64,000 bases of DNA from FEB-25 sp963726315 (GTDB taxonomy: Bacteria; Chloroflexota; Anaerolineae; Anaerolineales; UBA4823). The number at the start of each line of letters is the position of its first letter. Position 1 is the stretch's first letter. The notes beneath the pieces are model-generated. The model made no database searches and had not been told where the DNA came from. It worked only from the letters and a program-made list of their open reading frames with translations. Below are positions 17,769-26,800 of this stretch, piece by piece. Both the position numbers and the translations under genes were made by a program. The stretch is from contig CAVSBZ010000007.1 of NCBI GenBank assembly GCA_963726315.1, forward strand, positions 62,001-126,000, written 5' to 3'.

Positions 17769-18126
17769 GGGACTGCTCAATCGCTTCAATTTCCTTGTCC
17801 ATAATATAGCCAGCGAAGCCCAGCCCATCGATGGACCAGTGGACTTTACATAACTGTAAGTTCCATCTGAATCCAGGGTAAATATCTCAATAAATATGTA
17901 TTAGAATAGTGACAATCAAATATTGGTAATTAAATAAATTTATCGTTATGGTAAAACGCGGTCTGTACTCAAACGAGCTTCCCAATCTGAATATTATCTA
18001 CAAGATGGATTATTCCGCAGATGTCCACTAAATATCATGTCAATTTTCTGTAAGACAGGATATGAATTGGGCATGATGGACATATTGGAGCTTCGGTAAG
18101 TCACCATCATAGGAGAATAGCAAACC
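17769..18126. other. 358-bp intergenic region
   Basis: No gene is supported. The left 110 bp read on the minus strand has a short stop-free, protein-like stretch (GYIMDKEIEAIEQ near 17770-17810) with no start or partner, perhaps a gene remnant or chance. The right half is A/T-rich with no clear promoter. GGAGAATAG precedes the kinase ATG. Confidence 0.3.
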
Positions 18127-21100
18127 ATGAATATGGACAAGGTTGACTCCCCGATTGAGCAATTACAACAAGAATTGGCTGATCTCCGCCAGCAGAACGA
18201 AGAATTCCGTCGCCAGGCTACATTCTCTCAACTAAATCCCTTTCCATTATTCGAATTTGACCGGAATCACCAGCTAGTCTATCTTAACCAGGCCGCTCAA
18301 AAGATACTTACCAGGCTTGGCCTGGTCGACGCACGCCTTTTCTTCCCCGACAACCTGGATCAAACGGTATTCGGTAAAGGAGATAGTGCTCTGCAGTCCT
18401 TCACCGAGTTAAAAATTCATGACCAGATATTTGAAGAGACCATCGTCTACTCTAAAGATTTCGATACGATCCGCATTTATGCCAATAATATTACCGAACG
18501 CCGTCAGGCTGAACAGGCGCTTAACGTCAAAACGCTCGAGTTAGCTCAAACGATGGAATTCCTTGAAGCAGTGACCAAAGGAAATGACGTCATTATTGCC
18601 ACCATAGATACAAATTTCTGCTATACCTACTTCAACCAGGCTTACAAGGAAGAAGTGAAGCATCTTAGTGGCAAGGATATTTGCCTCGGCGTGAGCATGT
18701 TGGATACCTTCACCCATCTTCCAGAACAACAAAAAGTTATCGCACAGGAGTGGAGTCAGGTTTTACATGGTGAGACAACTAACAGGATCGTAGAATTTGG
18801 CGATCCCGGCCTCTATCGGAGAGTATACAATGTTCTTCACGCACCTATCTGGGCTCATGATGGCAATGTGGTAGGTGCAGGGGAAGTGGCTTACAATATT
18901 TCCGAACAGGTACAGGCGCAACAATCATTGAAGGAAAGTGAAGCGCGCTATCATTCCTTATTCCAGGTGATGACGGAAGGATTTGCCATCCACGAAATCA
19001 TTCTCGATGAAAATGGCAAACCTTGTGATTACCGCTTCCTTGATATCAACCCTGCCTTCGAAAGTCTTACCGGTCTGAAAAAAGAGCTTGTGGTTGGTAA
19101 AACGTATCACGAAGTACTCCCAGGTGAGAGTGATAGCTGGGTCGATATGTGCGGGAAAGTGATTCTCACCGGTGAATCCATCCAGTTTGAAGAATATTCC
19201 TCTGTATTAAAAAAGCATTTTGAGGTTTTTGCCTATCGATGCGCACCCGATCAGTTTGCAGCCATATTTTTGGATATTACCGCGCGCAAGCAAATGGAAG
19301 ATGAATTGCGTATCAATTTAGCCAAATACTCAGTGTTGTTCGACACCCTTCCCCTTGGCGTTACGATCACGGATCAAAATGGTCAAATCATCGAATTTAA
19401 CCAGGAGGCCACGCGCTTATTAGGGTTATCCGGCGAACAACAAAAAGGCAAGCTGATCCACGGGGAGGAATGGAAGATCGTCCGTCCAGATCATTCTCCA
19501 ATGCCGCCTGAAGAATATGCCAGTGTGCGTGCCCTAAAAGAAAAGCGCCGTATCGAAGATGTCGAGATGGGCATCATTAAAGATAAGGCACAAATCAATT
19601 GGATAAGCGTAACTGCATCCCCTATCCCACTGAAGGATTATGGTGTTGTCATCACATATAATGACATCTCTCAACGGATACAAGCTGAAGAAGCCCTGCA
19701 CCAGACCTATGATAGGTTGGAATTAACTGTCCACCAGCGTACCGAAGAGCTTTTGAATGCCAATGATGAATTACGGAAGGAAATCATTGAGCGAAAAAGG
19801 ATCGCATCGGAGCTTCTTATACAGACTAAAGCTGTGGAGGCTGAACGACAGCGATTTAATGACGTTTTGGAATTATTACCGGTATACACCATTCTCCTGA
19901 CCCCCGACTATCATGTGTCCTTTACCAACCGTTACTTTAGGGAACGTTTTGGGGAGGACCATGGTAGGCGCTGTTTTGAGTATCTCTTCGGCTTCAGTGA
20001 ACCTTGTGCGAATTGCGAAACTTTTAAAGTAATGGAAACCGGGACCAACCGCCATTGGGAATGGACGGGTCCGGACCTGCGAACTTACGATGTCTTCGAC
20101 TTCCCCTTCAAGGATGTTGACGGCTCAGCTCTTATCCTTGAATTGGGCATTGATATAACCGAACGCAAGCAAGCGGAAGAGAAATTGCGGTTATTAAATA
20201 ACTACAACCGGAGCCTGCTCGAAGCTAACCTGGATGCGCTTGTGACTATTACAGCAGACGGAAAAATCGGCGATGTCAATACTGTTACCGAAGCAATAAC
20301 GGGCTATTCTCGCCAATCGCTGGTCGGCACAGCGTTCCATAGTTATTTCACCAATCCAGAGAAAGCGCGCCTCGGTTATGAGCGAGTTTTTGAGACGGGG
20401 ACGGTTCGCGATTATGAGCTGGAAATCCAGCATCGAGATGGTCATACAACCCCGGTGGTTTACAATGCATCAATCTACCATGATGAGACCGGTAATGTGG
20501 CGGGGGTCTTCGCTGCCGCCCGCGACATAAGAGAGCGAAAGGTCACTGAGAGACAACTCACTGTCTTGAACACTGCACTTGAAGCAGCAGCGAATGGGAT
20601 CATCCTCGTGGATAAGGATGGTTCGATATTATGGTCAAATCCGGCATTCAGCCGCATGACTGGATACTCCAAATCGGAAATCGTTGGTCAAAATCCAAGT
20701 ATCCTTAAATCTGGAATGCACGAACCAGAATTTTATCGTGAATTATGGGAAAATATCCTGGCAGGCAAAGTATGGCACGGTGAACTGGTAAACCGCCGTA
20801 AAAATGGCAGCTTCTATTATGAAGAACAAATAATTACCCCTGTCATCGATCAGGATGGGAACATCACCAATTTTATTTCCATCCGCCAGGATATTACAGA
20901 GCATAAGCTGGCCGAAGATGCACTTCGAAAGAGTGAGCAGCAGTATCGCTCCCTGGTCATCGCCACCGCGCAGATTGTCTGGCAGACTAACGCGGCAGGC
21001 GAGGTGGTCGAGGATAGCCTCAGTTGGAGAGGCTTCACAGGGCAAAGCCTGGAAGATTTTTTGGGCTGGGGTTGGATCAACGCATTACACCCTGATGACC

Positions 21101-21987
21101 GGGAACGGGTTGCCGAAATATGGTCACATGCCGTTGAAGCGAAATCAAATTATGATGTTGAGTATAGGATAAGAAATCGCCAGGGTGAATATAACCATTT
21201 TGCAGTTCGAGGCGTACCGATTAAGGATAATGATGGTAACATCTCATCTTGGATCGGTACCTGCACCGATATCACTGAGAAAAAGAATTATGAGAACCAG
21301 TTGATTCAAGCTGAAAAGCATGCCGCCATCGGTCGCATGGTTGGGTCTGTCACTCACGAAATAAATAATCCGTTACAGACGATAAAAAATTGTCTTTTCC
21401 TCATCCGACAGGATGTTGGAGCTGATTCAATCAGTAAAGAACCGTTGGATATGGCCCTATCAGAGACTCAGCGGCTATCTAATATCGTCGGTCAATTACG
21501 CCAGCTGTATCGACCGCAAGATGTTCAGACCATGCACTCCCAGGAATTGTTGGGAATCATCGAAGAGGTCCATCAACTAATCACTCCCCATCTTAATAAT
21601 TCCCGCGTAACCTGGCAACCTTCGCCAGGGTTGGAGCGCTGCAAGATACGTTGTATTCGAGACCAGATTATCGAGGTGTTCCTTAATATCACCTTGAATG
21701 CCGTTGAAGCGATGCAAGCCTCAGGCGGAATTCTTTCCTTAAATATGCTTCACTCGAGTGATGGAGCTCAAGTGGGAATAATCATCAGTGATACAGGTCC
21801 GGGGATAAACCCGGAAATACTACCCCATATCTTCGAGCCGTTTATCACCACCAAGGAATTCGGATTGGGATTGGGTCTATCGATCTGCTTCGGCATTATC
21901 CAGAAACATGGTGGGAAGATCACAGTTGAAAGTCTGCCCGGTCAGGGTTCGAGCTTTACCATTTGGCTGCCCCGTTTGGTAGAATAA
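18127..21987 (+). CDS. Multi-PAS hybrid-length sensor histidine kinase (NtrB-like core)
   Basis: 1286 residues, no signal peptide or membrane helix, so cytoplasmic. An N-terminal coiled coil is followed by about eight PAS units. The fifth PAS (about 580-690) carries CFEYLFGFSEPCANC, a three-Cys motif seen in some anaerobe PAS sensors that may bind metal or sense redox state. The kinase core has the H-box HEINNPLQ with H1077, N-box NITLNAVEAM, then DTGPG and GLGLGLS. Two response regulators follow downstream, the first only 23 bp away, so it is the likely partner. What it senses is unknown; the secreted multicopper oxidase a few genes on is a possible target. Confidence 0.93.
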   Translation: MNMDKVDSPIEQLQQELADLRQQNEEFRRQATFSQLNPFPLFEFDRNHQLVYLNQAAQKILTRLGLVDARLFFPDNLDQTVFGKGDSALQSFTELKIHDQIFEETIVYSKDFDTIRIYANNITERRQAEQALNVKTLELAQTMEFLEAVTKGNDVIIATIDTNFCYTYFNQAYKEEVKHLSGKDICLGVSMLDTFTHLPEQQKVIAQEWSQVLHGETTNRIVEFGDPGLYRRVYNVLHAPIWAHDGNVVGAGEVAYNISEQVQAQQSLKESEARYHSLFQVMTEGFAIHEIILDENGKPCDYRFLDINPAFESLTGLKKELVVGKTYHEVLPGESDSWVDMCGKVILTGESIQFEEYSSVLKKHFEVFAYRCAPDQFAAIFLDITARKQMEDELRINLAKYSVLFDTLPLGVTITDQNGQIIEFNQEATRLLGLSGEQQKGKLIHGEEWKIVRPDHSPMPPEEYASVRALKEKRRIEDVEMGIIKDKAQINWISVTASPIPLKDYGVVITYNDISQRIQAEEALHQTYDRLELTVHQRTEELLNANDELRKEIIERKRIASELLIQTKAVEAERQRFNDVLELLPVYTILLTPDYHVSFTNRYFRERFGEDHGRRCFEYLFGFSEPCANCETFKVMETGTNRHWEWTGPDLRTYDVFDFPFKDVDGSALILELGIDITERKQAEEKLRLLNNYNRSLLEANLDALVTITADGKIGDVNTVTEAITGYSRQSLVGTAFHSYFTNPEKARLGYERVFETGTVRDYELEIQHRDGHTTPVVYNASIYHDETGNVAGVFAAARDIRERKVTERQLTVLNTALEAAANGIILVDKDGSILWSNPAFSRMTGYSKSEIVGQNPSILKSGMHEPEFYRELWENILAGKVWHGELVNRRKNGSFYYEEQIITPVIDQDGNITNFISIRQDITEHKLAEDALRKSEQQYRSLVIATAQIVWQTNAAGEVVEDSLSWRGFTGQSLEDFLGWGWINALHPDDRERVAEIWSHAVEAKSNYDVEYRIRNRQGEYNHFAVRGVPIKDNDGNISSWIGTCTDITEKKNYENQLIQAEKHAAIGRMVGSVTHEINNPLQTIKNCLFLIRQDVGADSISKEPLDMALSETQRLSNIVGQLRQLYRPQDVQTMHSQELLGIIEEVHQLITPHLNNSRVTWQPSPGLERCKIRCIRDQIIEVFLNITLNAVEAMQASGGILSLNMLHSSDGAQVGIIISDTGPGINPEILPHIFEPFITTKEFGLGLGLSICFGIIQKHGGKITVESLPGQGSSFTIWLPRLVE

Positions 21988-22010
21988 TCTAAAAGTAAGG
22001 AGATTGATCC

Positions 22011-22814
22011 ATGAGTACCAGTCACTCCATATTGATTATCGATGATGAGCCCAATTTAAGGCGCAGCCTTGGGCTGATCCTGCAGCGCGCCGGCTACACG
22101 GTCACTACTGCTCCCGACGCAACTGAAGCGCTTCACGTATTGCAGGCTGGAGCATATGATTTGACCTTCCTGGATATCAAGCTGCCCGATCAAAATGGGA
22201 TCCAGCTTCTTCCCCAATTAAGGGAGCTATATCCAGACATGCCAGTCCTTATTCTCACGGCACATGCCACCCTGGATACAGCAATAGGGGCAGTCAGGCT
22301 GGGAGCTAGGGATTACTTATTGAAACCAATCGACCCTGAAACCATTCTCCATCGGGTGGAAAATCTCTTGAATGAAGCAAAACCAAAACGGCGTCGTGAG
22401 ATCACCAACCAGTTACAGGATTTATTGGCCGAATTACAATCCATTGATCATAAGGACGTGCGTTCTGAAACGCAGGATAAACCGATTCCTTCGGTTGACC
22501 CATCACGATACGTAAAATGCGGACCGTTGGTATTGGACAGGCATACTCACTCGGTCACATATGATAACTCCTGCACCTCCCTGCCGCCCTCCGCATTTGA
22601 TTATCTGGTCACACTGGCGCGGCACTCGCCCCACCCGGTAACCTACGAGAAATTAGTCTCAGAATCGCAAGGGTATCAGCATATCAGCCGTGCAGAAGCC
22701 CGCGAAATTGCCCGCTGGCAGATGCATGAGATTCGTAAATTAATCGAACCGGATCCTCGCCAACCAAAATTGGTCATCACAGTGCGCGATGTAGGTTATC
22801 GGCTGATAGTATAA
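22011..22814 (+). CDS. Response regulator with receiver and winged-helix DNA-binding domain
   Basis: 267 residues after AAGGAG. The receiver (1-120) has the acidic pair (IIDDEP), acceptor Asp in FLDIKLPDQNG, Thr in ILTAHAT and Lys in LLKPID, so it should be phosphorylated normally. The C-terminal part (about 165-267) resembles an OmpR-type winged helix: CGPLVLDRHTHSVTY, LPPSAFDYLVTLARH, ending VRDVGYRLIV. It lies 23 bp after the multi-PAS kinase. A hairpin terminator follows. Confidence 0.92.
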   Translation: MSTSHSILIIDDEPNLRRSLGLILQRAGYTVTTAPDATEALHVLQAGAYDLTFLDIKLPDQNGIQLLPQLRELYPDMPVLILTAHATLDTAIGAVRLGARDYLLKPIDPETILHRVENLLNEAKPKRRREITNQLQDLLAELQSIDHKDVRSETQDKPIPSVDPSRYVKCGPLVLDRHTHSVTYDNSCTSLPPSAFDYLVTLARHSPHPVTYEKLVSESQGYQHISRAEAREIARWQMHEIRKLIEPDPRQPKLVITVRDVGYRLIV

Positions 22815-22829
22815 TTTTGAATTTTCCCT

Positions 22830-22865
22830 AAAAAGCGGGTAGTGATATTCACTGCCTGCTTTTTG
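22830..22865 (+). terminator. Intrinsic terminator after response regulator
   Basis: Stem AAAAAGCGGGTAGTGA (22830-22845) pairs with TCACTGCCTGCTTTTT (22849-22864) apart from one mismatch and one G-T wobble; 3-base loop and T-rich 3' arm. Confidence 0.75.
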
Positions 22866-22972
22866 ATTTTAAGTAATTCATTGGTTTCTCACCAATATAT
22901 ACCAACTATTTCAAATTATTCTCATACATATTATCTATAAAATAAGGATGAGATTAAACCTGACGGAGATTC

Positions 22973-23350
22973 ATGAGACCTAAATTAATCATTCTAGTTG
23001 AAGATGATCCTAATTTACGCCAATCGATAGCGCTCATCCTTCAACGCGCCGGTTACTTCGTCACCGCCACCGATTGTGTTTACAAGGCAATAGACATCCT
23101 TCAATCCGGCAATTACTATCTGGCAATAACAGATGTCAATATTCCAGAAACCCGAAAGATATTCCTTCCCAAAGTACTGGGTAAATATCCCGACCTGTCG
23201 ATTGTGTTACTGACCGATCAGTCATGTTCGGAGATTGAAAAGGAGGACAAGCTATTAAGTGCTCACTATTTGATTAAACCGATTGCCCCAGAAAGACTGC
23301 TGGATTGTGTCGGAACGATTATGGGTATGGGTAGCTCCATCCCTGGCTAA
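22973..23350 (+). CDS. Single-domain response regulator (receiver only)
   Basis: 125 residues. It is clearly related to the receiver of the regulator just upstream (both share DPNLR/EPNLR, ALILQRAGY and PxLSI/PDMPV patterns), so it arose by duplication. Acidic pair VEDDP, acceptor Asp in AITDVNIPE and Lys in LIKPIA are kept, but the segment after the acceptor (ETRKIF) has lost the usual Gly. No output domain. It could be a phosphate sink or an adaptor for the same kinase. Confidence 0.88.
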   Translation: MRPKLIILVEDDPNLRQSIALILQRAGYFVTATDCVYKAIDILQSGNYYLAITDVNIPETRKIFLPKVLGKYPDLSIVLLTDQSCSEIEKEDKLLSAHYLIKPIAPERLLDCVGTIMGMGSSIPG

Positions 23351-23461
23351 TGTGCGCCTTGCCCATGGGTCCCAACAATCATAAGCATGTTTTTCACTTT
23401 TATCGTTACTCAATAATTCAAAATACCTCAATTATTCAGATCCGTCCTTATGGAGGCCACA

Positions 23462-23827
23462 TTGAGTGATACCCAAACGATGATTACCAATAAAAAATCA
23501 CCGCCTATGGTTTTTATAGGCATGAACGACCTCGGGAGCTTTACCCAGCCCGAGTTGAATTCATTGTTAGAGACATTTTCGCAAGAGGAGGTGCTCCGAT
23601 CTAAAGTAACAGGTAATTCAGCCCAACAATTCCCAGTCATTGTCTCGAAGTATGTTATTGGTGATTGCAATGACCCCGACCAGATGAGAACCGCGAGTCT
23701 AACGGTAAGCTGTACAGGGGATCAAAAAATTGAGGAGATAGAAAAATTGGCTCAAAAAAAAGCACAAATCCAAAATTATTCATCAGTAAAAACACAAAAC
23801 TATTATCATACCCTTAGGAGGTCATGA
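23462..23827 (+). CDS. Small hypothetical protein coupled to the multicopper oxidase
   Basis: About 121 residues from TTG 23462, which follows GGAGG (23452-23456) at 5 bases; an in-frame ATG at 23450 is also possible but would put that site inside the gene. No signal peptide, membrane helix or known motif. The C-terminal third is rich in Lys, Gln and Ser. The stop codon (TGA 23825-23827) overlaps the oxidase ATG, a typical sign of translational coupling, which is the best evidence that it is real. Confidence 0.55.
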   Translation: MSDTQTMITNKKSPPMVFIGMNDLGSFTQPELNSLLETFSQEEVLRSKVTGNSAQQFPVIVSKYVIGDCNDPDQMRTASLTVSCTGDQKIEEIEKLAQKKAQIQNYSSVKTQNYYHTLRRS

Positions 23828-26800
23828 TGGCTCTTCGTAAATTCTTTAGTTATTTCATTTTTACCATTCTGCTTGCTTCTCTTATCTTTGGGGCTGCAAG
23901 TAAAATCCAGCCTGGTGCAGCGATGCCGATGTCGCCAGTAGATGAGTCAAAGGTTCCCCATGCCTTTGGTCCATATCCCAACTGGGCGAACAGTCCGTTC
24001 ACGCTGCCTGATGCTACCGTAACAATCACGGGTGATGGCACTGGAGCAACTGCTACTGCCACCGTCGGTGGTAATGGTGCCATCACCGGCATCACCATCA
24101 CCTCCCCCGGATCTGGCTATTCCGCAGCGACGGTGGCTTTTGGTGGCGCGGGCTCGGGAGCCACGGCTGACGCAGTCGTCTCGACCACTGGTTCAGTCAC
24201 TGCGATTAATATAGGTCCCGGCGGGAGTGGTTACACCGCGCCGAGCGTGATTATCTCCGGCGGTGGTCCAATCGGTGTCCCGGCAACTGTTGTTGCCGTC
24301 ACCTCAAATATGTACAGTGTGAGTGTTGGCAGCGCTACAGGTGGCAGCTTCACACTCTCTGTCGATGGTGGTGCAGCGACAGCACCCATTGCCTGGAACG
24401 CATTGGCAGCGGATGTTGCGACAGCCCTCACCAATGCCGGTGTTGCTACCAACTCAGTCACCGGTACCGGCACGCTTCTCGACCCGTGGATCATCGCCTT
24501 CACGGTAACACCAGCCACCGTGGTACTCGACCCCACTGGTCTCACCCAGGGTGTCGTGGATGCCAGCGCCTTTGTTGGGGGTACGTCTGATGTATGGAAC
24601 GTGACCGCCGGCAGCGCCACGGGTGGCAGCTTCACGCTTGATGTCGACGGCTTGGTGGCCGGCCCAATTTTATGGAATGCGGCGGCACTCGACGTCGAAA
24701 CTGCGCTCGGTGGATCTACCGTTGCCACGGTCCTTGGTACCGGTACTCTTCTCGATCCATGGGTCATCACCTTTGTAGCTGCACCATTATCGGTCACTCC
24801 TGACTTTGCATTGTTAACGATGGGTGTGGCTGATGCAAGCACGGTGCATTATGCAGCTGATACCTATGTTGTAGATTTAGGCACTGCCTATGGTGGTACC
24901 TTCACCCTCTCCGTCGATGGTACTACCACCCCTCCCATCGCCTGGAACGCCTCGGCTCTTGATATCGAAACCGCATTTTCGTCATTTGGAGTAACAGTTT
25001 TCGTTGGCGGTGCCAGTCCAACATGGTCCGTTCTCTTCGCAATTGCACCAACCACAGTCTCGATAGACGGGTCTGGTTTGGTTCAGCCACCATCCCTGGG
25101 TGCTACTGCAACAGCCTATGGCTCAGTGGACCAGGTGGTCGTGACCAATTTTGGCTCCGGTTACCAAATGCCGACAGTAGACTTTGATATGCCCACTGAT
25201 CCCAATGGTGTTCAGGCAAAAGGTCACGTCTTGTGTCTCGAGCCAAATTGCCAGGCACCTGTCCAGGGCGATCCAGTGACCATCACAGGCGTTCAGGTGG
25301 ACCAGGTGGGGACCGGCTATACTTTAGCTCCTGGTGTGACCATCCGTGACGGCACCATAAACGACCCGGTGCCCGGTGGCGGTACTGGCGCCGAGGCTTA
25401 TTCAACCCTTTCCATCACGTCTATCGGTCTGGATACCTTCGGTTCAGGATATACTTCTGTCCCATCGGTGGCCATTAATGACCCGACTGGATCTGGCGCT
25501 TCTGCCACCGCTACGGTTGATATCGGCGCTGTCACTGTCATCAATTTAACCAACGGCGGATCGGGCTACCTGACCCAGACTGGGATCAAGAAATTCCAGG
25601 ATGGTCTGCCCGTGCTGTGCGACCCAACCGCAGGTTGGGGGAACTGCACAGACAATAACCTCGGACAGCATATCCCCATCGCGGTTCCTGATAAAACCAC
25701 CTTCCCGGGTGCGGACTATTACGTGATCGCTGTCGTGCAACACCGCGAGAAGATGAGCTCATCCCTGCCTGCCACGGGCACCTTGGTGCGTGAGTACGTG
25801 CAGCTCGAGACCACAGAGAATGCCACATGGAGCAAGCATATCGCACTTGCGAATGCCGACCTTGACCCACTCGCAGCACCTACTCCGATCTTGCTCAATG
25901 GGCAGCAAGTCTATGCGGTGGATGACCCCCACTTCCTCGGACCGGTCATTGTAGCGACGAAGAACACACCCGTCCGTATCGTGTTCTACAACTTGCTGCC
26001 GACTGGCTCGGACGGCGACCTGTTCCTGCCCACCGATTCCACCGTCATGGGCTCAGGCATGGGTCCTATGGTCGGCATGCAGGACCCAATGGATGAAGGC
26101 ACCGTCATGGATATGGTACGCAACCCGATGTGCGGCGAGTACCCGAAAGCCTATGATTGCTTCAAGGACAACCGCGCCACCCTGCACCTCCACGGCGGAA
26201 CCTCACCCTGGATCAGCGATGGCACCGCTCATCAATGGACTACCCCGGCAGGCGAGTCCGCTACCACCGCTTGGCCGAGGGGAGTGGATGTGGCTCAGGT
26301 TCCGGATATGGTCAATAACCCGGCTGTACCCGACTGCTCCGCTCCTGACTCTGGCTGCTTGTCCTTCTACTACACCAACCAGCAGAGCGCCCGCCTGTTG
26401 TTCTACCATGACCATTCCTGGGGCATCACCCGCCTGAACGTATATGCTGGTGAAGCCGCTGGTTACGTGATTACGGACGCTACTGAGCAGAAGCTGATTG
26501 CTCCGGGCGGTGCCCTGGCTAGTGTGGGTATCGGTATCCCGCTGGTCATCCAGGACCGCACCTTTGTGCCTGACGCAGCCCAGCTGGCTGCAGCCGACCC
26601 AACCTGGGATGCTTCTCGCTGGGGCGGTTATGGCAATTTCTGGTACCACCACGTCTACATGTCGGCTCAGAACCCCGGTGACCCGGGCGGCATGAGCGCT
26701 TATGGTCGTTGGATGTACGGTCCCTGGTTCTGGCCACCTGCTACGCCTGTACACGGACCCATTGCCAACCCCTACTACGGCAAAGATCCGCTAGGCCCAG

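Noticed and set aside
17610..17880. Minus-strand gene overlapping the end of the acyl-CoA dehydrogenase gene
   Set aside because: Protein-like stretches occur in two frames, but with stops, no start codon support and overlap with a real gene; at most a remnant.
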